Shown here piece after piece: positions 51,255-57,764 of a DNA stretch of 57,764 nucleotides. The position numbers and the translations under genes are program-made. The notes beneath the pieces were generated by a model. The model saw only the letters and a list, made by a program, of their open reading frames with translations, was not told where the DNA came from and made no database searches. Numbering within the stretch: the first letter of the stretch is position 1; each line of letters opens with the position of its first letter. The stretch is from Novosphingobium sp. (GTDB lineage Bacteria; Pseudomonadota; Alphaproteobacteria; Sphingomonadales; Sphingomonadaceae): NCBI GenBank assembly GCA_017987575.1, contig JAGNTK010000003.1, positions 1 to 57,764 of the forward strand, in the 5' to 3' direction.

Positions 51255-51290
51255 CCTAAACCGAAATGGGGCCGGGGGAAAGGGTTTAGG
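51255..51290. terminator. Hairpin between pdeM and infC
   Basis: CCTAAACC (51255-51262) pairs with GGTTTAGG (51283-51290) across the pdeM stop codon. The loop is 20 bases and GC-rich. It may end infC transcripts before pdeM or stabilise the 3' end; no T-run is present. Confidence 0.3.
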
Positions 51291-51957
51291 CGGCAGCTCG
51301 CCATAATGGGTATTGCAGTAGCTTTCCTGACACACCCAGCAAGGCATCGACCGCACGGGCCGGTTGCATTGCCGCGATAATCGCCGGGTCGGCGGCATCC
51401 ATTCCGCCGGTCAGCGCGCCAAATGCGGGCAGGATCAGCTTGCGCTCGCTCGCCACCGTACAGGGGCGTACTACGCGGCGGCCGCGCGCCGTCACTTTCA
51501 ACTTGGGGTGGAAATGCCCTGATAGTTCGGGCCGTGTCTCCTCCGCCAACGCTTCGTGGCGCAGTATCAGCCCGGCCACCTCCAACTCATCAATCGCGGT
51601 TCCACACGGCACCTTGCCCAGATCGTGATTGCCCGAAACCCAAACCCAGTCGGTTGCCCGGGTTAGCGCCTCCAGCATTCCAGCGGCATGCGACTCCAAT
51701 CGTGCTGCCCCGTCGGTATCGTGGAAATTGTCGCCCAGACAGAATACTCGCCGCGCTCCCGTTTGCATCACCGCATCGGCCACCCGGCCAAGCGTTTCGC
51801 GGCTGTCATAGGGCGGCAGCAGTTGGCCAAAACGGGCATAAAAGCTCGCCTTCTCCAGATGCAGATCGGCCACTAGCAGAGCGCGTTCGCGCGGCCAATA
51901 GAGCGCTTGGCCCGCGGTTAGCAGCAGTTCTTCACCAGCGAACGAAAAGGGAACCAT
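51286..51957 (-). CDS. pdeM: Ligase-associated DNA damage response endonuclease PdeM
   Basis: A 223-residue calcineurin-like metallophosphoesterase. The metal-binding blocks are ADLHLEK (D-x-H), CLGDNFHDTD (G-D), SGNHDLG (G-N-H-D) and GHFHPKL (G-H-x-H). PdeM is normally found beside an ATP-dependent DNA ligase, a helicase and a second nuclease; here those partners are absent from the window. ATG 51957 is the family start. Its start is 45 bases from the divergent hemF start. Confidence 0.88.
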   Translation of the reverse strand: MVPFSFAGEELLLTAGQALYWPRERALLVADLHLEKASFYARFGQLLPPYDSRETLGRVADAVMQTGARRVFCLGDNFHDTDGAARLESHAAGMLEALTRATDWVWVSGNHDLGKVPCGTAIDELEVAGLILRHEALAEETRPELSGHFHPKLKVTARGRRVVRPCTVASERKLILPAFGALTGGMDAADPAIIAAMQPARAVDALLGVSGKLLQYPLWRAAA

Positions 51958-52001
51958 GGCTTTTCCTTGCCGGAACCCGATTCGCTTGGCAAGGGCGCAG
52001 C

Positions 52002-52859
52002 ATGACTGACTGGACCCCCCATACCGCGCGCGCGCGCACATGGTTCGAAAGCCTGCGCGATCGAATCTGCGCCGAGTTTGAGCATATCGAGGCTGAGGCC
52101 GGCAGCGCCGCGCAGTTTGAATTCACCACCTGGAACCGCGAGGAAGCGGGCAATCCCAATCCCGGCGGCGGCACGCGCGGCGTGATGAAGGGGCAGGTGT
52201 TCGAAAAAGTCGGGGTCAATGTCTCGACTGTCCACGGCACTTTCGCGCCTGAATTCGCCAAAACCATCCACGGAGCGGGTGCGGAAAATCCCGGCTTTAC
52301 CGCCACCGGGATAAGTCTGGTCGCGCATATGGCCAATCCGCATGTGCCCGCCGTACACATGAACACCCGCTTTTTGACCACCAGCAAGGCCTGGTTCGGC
52401 GGCGGCGGCGATCTCAATCCCCCGATCCCCTATGCCGAGGACACTGCCGAGTTTCATGCGGCTTTTCGGGCCGCCTGTGATGCCCATGATCCGGCCTACT
52501 ACGATCGGTTCAAGGCCTGGGCCGACGAATACTTCTTCATCTCGCACCGAGGCGTGCACCGCGGGGTTGGCGGGATCTTTTACGATCACCTGGACTGCGA
52601 TGGCGAAGCGGCGTTCGAGGCGAACTTTGCCTTTACCCGCGATGTTGGTGAAGCATTCCTTGATGTATTCCCTCGGCTGGTCCGTCGCCGGATGGGTGCA
52701 GCCTTTACCCCGTCAGACAAGCAGCAGCAGCTGGAATGGCGCGGACGCTATGCTGAATTCAATCTGGTCTATGATCGCGGCACACTGTTTGGGCTCAAGA
52801 CCGGCGGCAATGTCGATGCGATCCTGATGAGCCTTCCACCCGAAGCGGTCTGGAGCTGA
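52002..52859 (+). CDS. hemF: Oxygen-dependent coproporphyrinogen III oxidase
   Basis: A 285-residue cytoplasmic enzyme that decarboxylates two propionates of coproporphyrinogen III to give protoporphyrinogen IX. The family blocks are GGGTRGVMKGQVFEKVGVN, PAVHMNTRFL, WFGGGGDLNP and FISHRGVHRGVGGIFYD. Length is normal. ATG 52002 is the start; the frame runs open back to 51423 across pdeM but only as its shadow. It implies aerobic haem synthesis. Confidence 0.97.
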   Translation: MTDWTPHTARARTWFESLRDRICAEFEHIEAEAGSAAQFEFTTWNREEAGNPNPGGGTRGVMKGQVFEKVGVNVSTVHGTFAPEFAKTIHGAGAENPGFTATGISLVAHMANPHVPAVHMNTRFLTTSKAWFGGGGDLNPPIPYAEDTAEFHAAFRAACDAHDPAYYDRFKAWADEYFFISHRGVHRGVGGIFYDHLDCDGEAAFEANFAFTRDVGEAFLDVFPRLVRRRMGAAFTPSDKQQQLEWRGRYAEFNLVYDRGTLFGLKTGGNVDAILMSLPPEAVWS

Positions 52860-52932
52860 ATTTCTCCATTAAGCTTCCCGCAATCCGTGATCCGCGATAC
52901 AGTAAAACAGCCTTATCTACAGGGGACTTCAA

Positions 52933-53442
52933 ATGAATTTTACCACCCGTTTGCTGATGCCACTTGCTGCGATCAGCCTGATTGCCGCGCCCGCCTTGGC
53001 GCAATCGTTCCGAATCCCGACCAGCGGCACACCCGCGGTTGAGATTGCCAAGCAGACTGGTTGGACCGAACGCTATGACGAACACGGCAACCTGACCTTG
53101 TTCGCCGATGACATGGCGGGTGCGATTCTGCTGCGAATGATTACTGCAGCGCCCGGCGAACCGATGCCCAGCAACGCTGAAATGGCGCAGGTTATTTTGA
53201 CTGGTGCCGGGGCAAAGCCATATCACAAAAGCGAAAAGACCACCTTTGCAGGCGGTCCGGCCGAAGCGTTCTATTCCGACCTGACGATTGAAGGTGGGCC
53301 GGTGGTGAACATCAAAGTGGTGGTTCGCAAACACGGTGAACGCAGCATCGCGGTCGGTGTGACGATGATCCCCGAAGCTTCGACTCCCGCACAGCGTCAG
53401 AAAGTCGACACCCAGTTCGCCGTAGTGCGGATTGTTGGCTAA
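52933..53442 (+). CDS. Uncharacterised secreted protein
   Basis: A 169-residue protein with a signal peptide (1-23, ending APALA-Q). The mature part is a small alpha/beta domain with TLFADDMAGAILLRMI, PMPSNAEMAQVIL and VVNIKVVVRKHGERSIAVGV. No Cys or lipobox. I do not recognise a family. It stands between hemF and rsh with gaps of 73 and 172 bases, so it is probably its own transcription unit. Confidence 0.6.
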   Translation: MNFTTRLLMPLAAISLIAAPALAQSFRIPTSGTPAVEIAKQTGWTERYDEHGNLTLFADDMAGAILLRMITAAPGEPMPSNAEMAQVILTGAGAKPYHKSEKTTFAGGPAEAFYSDLTIEGGPVVNIKVVVRKHGERSIAVGVTMIPEASTPAQRQKVDTQFAVVRIVG

Positions 53443-53500
53443 AAAAGTTTGCCGATCTTAGCCAGTTGTTTGGATTTGGTTGGTTAGAACACAGTTGAAC

Positions 53501-53529
53501 GGAGCGGCGTCTGTCACCGGCGCCGCTCC
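53501..53529 (+). terminator. GC-rich hairpin after the secreted-protein gene
   Basis: GGAGCGGCG (53501-53509) pairs with CGCCGCTCC (53521-53529), 58 bases past the stop and 86 before rsh. It may end the upstream transcript; a T-run is missing. Confidence 0.45.
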
Positions 53530-53614
53530 GCTCGCTCTCTTCCGCAGCACGATTTTGGCATGGCAGCGCCTTTGCGCTTGCTCTCCGCCCCTCTAAGCCG
53601 CCATCTAGGCAGCG

Positions 53615-55705
53615 ATGCTGCGCCAATACGAACTTGTTGAGCGGGTGCTCGCCTACGATCCCGATGCGGACGAAGCGATGCTGAACCGTGCTTATGTCTA
53701 TACTGTCCAGAAGCACGGTAGCCAGAAGCGCGCCAGTGGCGATCCCTACTTCAGCCATCCGGTCGAAGTGGCCGGGTTGATGACCGAGCTCAAACTCGAT
53801 CAGGAAACGATCATCACCGCGTTGCTCCACGATACCGTGGAAGACACGCTGGCCACCACCGAAGAGATTGAACGACTGTTCGGAACCGAAGTTGCCCGGC
53901 TGGTCGACGGCGTGACCAAACTGTCCAAGATCGAAGCCATGGGCGAGAATGAGCGCGCAGCCGAAAACCTGCGCAAATTCTTCCTGGCGATGAGCGAGGA
54001 CATTCGGGTGCTGCTGGTCAAGCTGGCTGACCGGCTCCACAACATGCGCACGCTGCACTTCATCAAGAGCGAGGACAAGCGCCGCCGGATCGCGCGCGAA
54101 ACGATGGATATCTACGCCCCGCTGGCCGAGCGGGTCGGGATGTACGAATACATGCGCGAGATGCAGCTTCTGGCGTTCGAGCAGCTTGAGCCTGAAGCCT
54201 ATGCCACGATTACCGGCCGGTTGGCGACGATCCGCAGCAGCGAAGGCGGGCAGGTCGATTCGATTGCACTGTCGATCAAGCAGGCGCTGGCCGAAGCGGG
54301 GCTGAAAGTTGAGGTGTCAGGCCGCGAAAAGCACCCCTATTCGATCTGGAAAAAGATGGCCGAACGCCATGTCAGCTTTGAGATGATCACCGATATCATG
54401 GCGTTTCGGGTGCTGACCGAAACCCAGGAAGACGCCTATCGCGCGCTGGGTGTGCTGCACGGCACCTGGCAGATGATCCCCGGGCGGTTCAAGGATTACA
54501 TCTCGACCCCCAAATCGAACGGCTATCGCTCGCTCCACACCGCGCTGATCTTTGAAAATTCGATGCGGATGGAAGTTCAGATCCGCACCCGCGAAATGCA
54601 CGAACTCAACGAATTCGGTCTCGCTGCGCACTGGGCCTACAAACAGGGCGAGCGGCCTGACGGGCAAGTCGGCTGGCTGCGCGATCTGATCGAGATTGTC
54701 GACGAAAGCCACGATGCCGAGGAACTGCTCGAACATACCAAGCTGGCGATCTATCAGGACCGGATCTTTGCCTTCACCCCCAAAGGCGCGCTGCACCAGT
54801 TGCCCAAGGGTTCGACCCCGGTTGATTTCGCCTATTCGGTCCATTCGGACCTTGGCAACTTCGCAGTCGGGGCCAAAATCAACGGACGCCACATGCCGCT
54901 GCGTACGGTGCTCGCCAATGGCGATGTGGTCGAACTGATCAAGAGCCGCAATGCTTCGCCGCAGCTCGCCTGGCTGGGCTTTGTCGTCACCGGAAAGGCC
55001 CGCGCCGCAATCCGCCGCGCGGTCCGCGCCAAGGAACGCGCCGAAGTGGCCGCGATCGGCCGCAAACTGTTCGAACAGATCGCCGAACGCCTGCCCAGCA
55101 AGATTGGCAAGAAAGCGGTCAAGGACGCGGTCAAACGCCTCGGCCTCGCCAGCGAAGAAGAGCTGATGGCCGCGATCGGCACCGCCAAGCTGGAAGACCG
55201 CGCGGTGATGGAGGCGCTGGTCCCCGGCAGCTCCAAACATATGGCTGAGCCCGAAAACTGGCCCAAGCAGGAAAAGGCCATCTCGATTCGCGGGCTGACT
55301 GCGGGCATGGCTTTTCATCTCGCCGATTGCTGCCACCCGGTGCCGGGCGACCGGATCGTCGGGCTGCGGCAGGCCGGCAAGGGGGTGCAGGTTCACGCGA
55401 TCGATTGCCTGTCACTGGCCAGCGGGGTCGATGCCGATTGGCTCGACCTGTCATGGGGTGAACGCACCACCGGAGCGGTCGGGCGAATCCGGATCGTGCT
55501 CTACAACCGCCCCGGCACCCTGGCCGAAGCCGCCGGGATCTTTGCCGGCAACCGCGCCAACATCGCCAGCCTGGAAAGCAGCAGCCGCGATGAGCTGTTC
55601 TCAACCTACGAAGTCGATCTGGAAGTGACCGATCTGGCCCACCTGACCCGGATCGTCAGCGCCCTGCGGGCCAGCGACGCGGTGGCTGAGGCGGAGCGGA
55701 TCTGA
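53615..55705 (+). CDS. rsh: Bifunctional (p)ppGpp synthetase/hydrolase
   Basis: A 696-residue RelA/SpoT homologue that makes and degrades the alarmone (p)ppGpp. The HD hydrolase domain has SHPVEVAGL and LLHDTVEDT, which are intact. The synthetase has RFKDYISTPKSNGYRSLHT and EVQIRTREMHELNEFGLAAHW. A TGS domain (RIFAFTPKGALHQLPKGSTPVDFAYSVH, about 383-445) and a C-terminal ACT domain follow. It should be the single long RSH of the cell. ATG 53615. The VOC gene overlaps its stop by one base. Confidence 0.96.
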   Translation: MLRQYELVERVLAYDPDADEAMLNRAYVYTVQKHGSQKRASGDPYFSHPVEVAGLMTELKLDQETIITALLHDTVEDTLATTEEIERLFGTEVARLVDGVTKLSKIEAMGENERAAENLRKFFLAMSEDIRVLLVKLADRLHNMRTLHFIKSEDKRRRIARETMDIYAPLAERVGMYEYMREMQLLAFEQLEPEAYATITGRLATIRSSEGGQVDSIALSIKQALAEAGLKVEVSGREKHPYSIWKKMAERHVSFEMITDIMAFRVLTETQEDAYRALGVLHGTWQMIPGRFKDYISTPKSNGYRSLHTALIFENSMRMEVQIRTREMHELNEFGLAAHWAYKQGERPDGQVGWLRDLIEIVDESHDAEELLEHTKLAIYQDRIFAFTPKGALHQLPKGSTPVDFAYSVHSDLGNFAVGAKINGRHMPLRTVLANGDVVELIKSRNASPQLAWLGFVVTGKARAAIRRAVRAKERAEVAAIGRKLFEQIAERLPSKIGKKAVKDAVKRLGLASEEELMAAIGTAKLEDRAVMEALVPGSSKHMAEPENWPKQEKAISIRGLTAGMAFHLADCCHPVPGDRIVGLRQAGKGVQVHAIDCLSLASGVDADWLDLSWGERTTGAVGRIRIVLYNRPGTLAEAAGIFAGNRANIASLESSSRDELFSTYEVDLEVTDLAHLTRIVSALRASDAVAEAERI

Positions 55706-56070
55706 TGCCGCAGATTGTCGGGATCGAGCACGTCCAGCTGGCCATGCCGGCTGGCGAGGAAGCTGCCGCGCGGGCGTTCTATACCGGCCTGCTCGGTCTG
55801 CCCGAGCGCGCGAAACCACCCAAACTGGCGGCGCGCGGCGGGTGCTGGTTCGAAGCGCCGGAAGTGAAAATCCATCTGGGGGTCGAGGCTGATTTCAGGC
55901 CCGCGCAAAAAGCCCATCCGGCGCTGCTGGTCGATGATCTGACTGCCATGCAGACTGCGCTGGAGGCGGCCGGGCTGGCGATAACGCCTGACGATCCCGT
56001 CGGTGGCCGGGCGCGGTTCTATGTTGCCGATCCCTTCGGCAACCGGATCGAATTGATGCAGGGCGATTAG
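55705..56070 (+). CDS. VOC-family (glyoxalase-like) protein
   Basis: A 121-residue vicinal oxygen chelate protein with two beta-alpha-beta-beta-beta modules: IEHVQLAMPAGEEAAARAFYTGLLGL and, at the end, RFYVADPFGNRIELM, which carries the second metal Glu. Metal His is in EHVQ. Function among lyases, dioxygenases or resistance proteins cannot be told. Coupled to rsh by TGATG. Confidence 0.88.
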   Translation: MPQIVGIEHVQLAMPAGEEAAARAFYTGLLGLPERAKPPKLAARGGCWFEAPEVKIHLGVEADFRPAQKAHPALLVDDLTAMQTALEAAGLAITPDDPVGGRARFYVADPFGNRIELMQGD

Positions 56071-56072
56071 CT

Positions 56073-56111
56073 CCCCTCCCGCTTGCGGGAGGGGTTGGGG
56101 GTGGGTCTGTC
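56073..56111. repeat. Half element of repeat family A (copy 4)
   Basis: Only one end hairpin of family A is present (56073-56094, CCCCTCCCGC-TT-GCGGGAGGGG), followed by the GGGGGTGGG inner segment. It lies between the stops of two convergent genes and touches the second, so it may now act as their shared terminator. Confidence 0.85.
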
Positions 56112-56424
56112 AAACCTCCAGCACAACCTCCACCGCATCCCCTTCGCTCAGCTCTTCAGCCTTGCGGACTGCGGCCTTGACCGGCAGCAGCCAGCCGAGC
56201 TCCTTTGACGGAAACAGCGAGGTCTTGAACACCGTATCGCCGATCCGCGCACTGACCTTGATCGATCCAAACCCCTTCGCCGCCCCCTCCAATCGCCGCA
56301 TCAGCGCAGTGGCTGACAAGGCCTCTCCGGCTTCGCCATCGATGGTCAGGAAATGCCAGGTGCCGGTGCCTGTCGAACTGGTCCAGCGCCAGAGCGGGCC
56401 GGTGTGGGTCAGCTGTTCGGTCAT
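56110..56424 (-). CDS. DUF1905 protein
   Basis: A 104-residue small beta-barrel-like protein of the DUF1905 family: WHFLTIDGEAGEAL, GFGSIKVSARIGDTVFKTSLFP and GWLLPVKAAVRKAEEL are the conserved blocks. Function is unknown; these proteins sometimes are fused to a DUF2200-like or YdeI-type domain, which is absent here. Family E repeat lies just upstream of its start. Confidence 0.88.
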   Translation of the reverse strand: MTEQLTHTGPLWRWTSSTGTGTWHFLTIDGEAGEALSATALMRRLEGAAKGFGSIKVSARIGDTVFKTSLFPSKELGWLLPVKAAVRKAEELSEGDAVEVVLEV

Positions 56425-56432
56425 TTAAGTGT

Positions 56433-56589
56433 TTCACACGAAGACACGAAGAGCACGAAGAGGCCGTGCAAATTCGAGCCGCTCCGCGTCCCCCCGAATA
56501 GGGGCGAAAAATAGAAATCCGCATTCGCGGGGGTAAAAGGTCGTTGAGTTTTTCCGGACATCTTCGTGCTCTTCGTGTCTTCGTGTGAA
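56433..56589. repeat. Perfect 29-bp inverted repeat, family E
   Basis: Arms 56433-56461 (TTCACACGAAGACACGAAGA...) and 56561-56589 are exact reverse complements over 29 bases. The arms are built from a 9-base unit, CACGAAGAG. The 99-base middle has no evident gene. The element fills the gap between the cyclophilin and DUF1905 genes. Confidence 0.93.
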
Positions 56590-56596
56590 CCGAAAA

Positions 56597-57667
56597 TCAC
56601 TTCACCCGCCGCACCGGCACCGGAATGTTGCAGATATCCGCGCCCCCCGCCGGCCGGATGAAAAACGCATCGCGCCGATTGGCCCGCGCATCGGCGTATT
56701 TGGCGAAGTTGATGCTTTCGGTGGAGAGGTATTCGTAAGTTGGCAGGCGCTTGACCTCGGCGCCGAGCCGGATCGAGCGGATTTTGGTTCGCTCCTTGGC
56801 CGTTTCATAGAACCCCAGCCCGCCGGTCCCGCGCGGCAGGCTGGAGAGGTGCTCGATCCCCTCAATCACCCGGCCTACCAGCGCGATATTGCGATCGAGA
56901 TGCCGCGGGGCGTGGCCGATCACGACATAGAGTTCGGTGCCCGAACCGGTGTTGGGGGAGAGATCGCGGCCTACGCCGACCATGCCGTAGCAGTGGACGG
57001 GCCAAACTGCGCCATCGTCGTAACTGATCCCGACGGGCCAACCAACGAGATGCCGGTTGGTCTTCCCATAAGGATCTGAATTAGATGCCAAGCTGTCTTT
57101 GAGTTTGTCGCCAAACCTTTTTGCATCCGCCTCTTTCGCCTCTGGAAATTTCTCCGCATATTCGGGGAACGCAGTTAAGAACCGTGGAAGAAAGTTCTGA
57201 AAGTCCATTCCTTTGCCAAATTGCGCTGCATATTGACTCTCTGGCACCACCGCCAACCCTTCCGGCAGCGGCTTCGCCTTCTTCGGATCTTCCCCATTGG
57301 CATCGCCCCACTGCACGACATAATTGTCCTGCACCCGGTTGATGCTCAGCCGGTCCCACCAATGCGCCTTGGCCAGCAGGCGGATGTTGCCGATCCAGCC
57401 TTGCGAAAACGGCGCGGGCATCAGCTGGATCACCACCCGGCGTGACTTGCCTTTGGCGTCCGGCGCGAGGTCCATCACCAGCAGGTCGCTCGCCGGGATC
57501 ATAACCCAATCCCCCTTGGGCGCAGCGGCGACCATCTCGCTGGGCGCAAGTGGCGAAGGCTGGGTCTTGCCCGCCGCCAGATTGGCCGAAGCCTGGGCGA
57601 ACACGGCCGGAGCATGGGTGAGTGGCGTAAGCAGGGTGAGCGCAGCAAGCGGGAGCAGTTTTTTCAT
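56597..57667 (-). CDS. Exported cyclophilin-type peptidyl-prolyl isomerase
   Basis: A 356-residue periplasmic protein with a signal peptide (1-24). The cyclophilin core is divergent: NRVQDNYVVQWGD stands where classical enzymes have F-H-R-V-I-x-x-F-M-I-Q-G-G-D, so the catalytic Arg is kept but the surroundings differ, and about 100 residues are inserted before the CYGMVGVGRDLSPNTGSGTE block. It ends with GLGFYETAKERTKI and a 50-residue tail. It may act as a folding helper; activity should not be assumed. The remaining 97 bases to the window edge show no gene. Confidence 0.82.
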   Translation of the reverse strand: MKKLLPLAALTLLTPLTHAPAVFAQASANLAAGKTQPSPLAPSEMVAAAPKGDWVMIPASDLLVMDLAPDAKGKSRRVVIQLMPAPFSQGWIGNIRLLAKAHWWDRLSINRVQDNYVVQWGDANGEDPKKAKPLPEGLAVVPESQYAAQFGKGMDFQNFLPRFLTAFPEYAEKFPEAKEADAKRFGDKLKDSLASNSDPYGKTNRHLVGWPVGISYDDGAVWPVHCYGMVGVGRDLSPNTGSGTELYVVIGHAPRHLDRNIALVGRVIEGIEHLSSLPRGTGGLGFYETAKERTKIRSIRLGAEVKRLPTYEYLSTESINFAKYADARANRRDAFFIRPAGGADICNIPVPVRRVK

Positions 57668-57764
57668 GGCCGCACAGTGCCACCGCCGTCCGCGTTGTCA
57701 AACCCGCACCAGCCAGAGCGCTTGCCTATCGCCAGCCATGCCGCTAGGGCGCGCCATTCCAGTG

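Noticed and set aside
51423..52001. N-terminal extension of hemF
   Set aside because: It is the shadow of pdeM on the opposite strand; HemF similarity begins at ATG 52002.

Overview
The window looks like chromosome from a GC-rich alphaproteobacterium, most likely Sphingomonadales (Sphingomonadaceae or Erythrobacteraceae). Grounds: strong GC bias at third codon positions, an alphaproteobacterial-type SspB, a ybgC-tolQRAB-pal operon, a hisB-H-A-F-E run, a GPH-type MFS transporter beside CoA-linked catabolic genes, and many hairpin repeats between genes. I found no rRNA, tRNA, phage, transposase or CRISPR array. Coding density is high and no gene-free stretch exceeds 300 bases. No sigma-70 promoter was clear enough to list.

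Region by region. 1-7.0 kb: hydrolase fragment, M48 protease, DsbA-like protein, a LytS/LytTR two-component pair, a small secreted protein and a hybrid histidine kinase. 7.1-20.8 kb: mixed housekeeping and unknown genes, including a GFA-type protein, GNAT, Tet-type MFS, a cystatin-like secreted protein, a hydroxylaminobenzene mutase/styrene oxide isomerase homologue, TauE, a Tat-exported lysozyme-like protein, M19 dipeptidase, a two-TM ion channel and dapD. 20.9-23.4 kb: a lipidated subtilisin with an autotransporter-like C-terminus and a Thr-Pro repeat.

23.4-35.0 kb is a catabolic cluster: CoA-transferase, phosphotransferase, Zn alcohol dehydrogenase, ACAD10/11-type acyl-CoA dehydrogenase, GPH transporter and SDR. 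Divergent to these run a paired heteromeric acyl-CoA dehydrogenase, a second SDR and an SMP-30-type lactonase. The phosphotransferase and the ACAD10/11-type dehydrogenase correspond to the two halves of animal ACAD11 and to LvaA/LvaC of Pseudomonas. I therefore propose that the cluster degrades gamma-lactones or 4-hydroxy acids by phosphorylation and elimination.

35.5-57.7 kb is core housekeeping: gmk, sspB, the his genes, the tol-pal operon, a trans-sulfuration PLP enzyme, a DASS transporter, infC (apparently with an ATA start), pdeM, hemF, rsh and a divergent cyclophilin. At least five families of long inverted repeats lie between genes from 25.7 kb onward, some inside the his and tol operons. 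Upstream of the trans-sulfuration gene the leader can fold as an H-type pseudoknot that buries the ribosome binding site.
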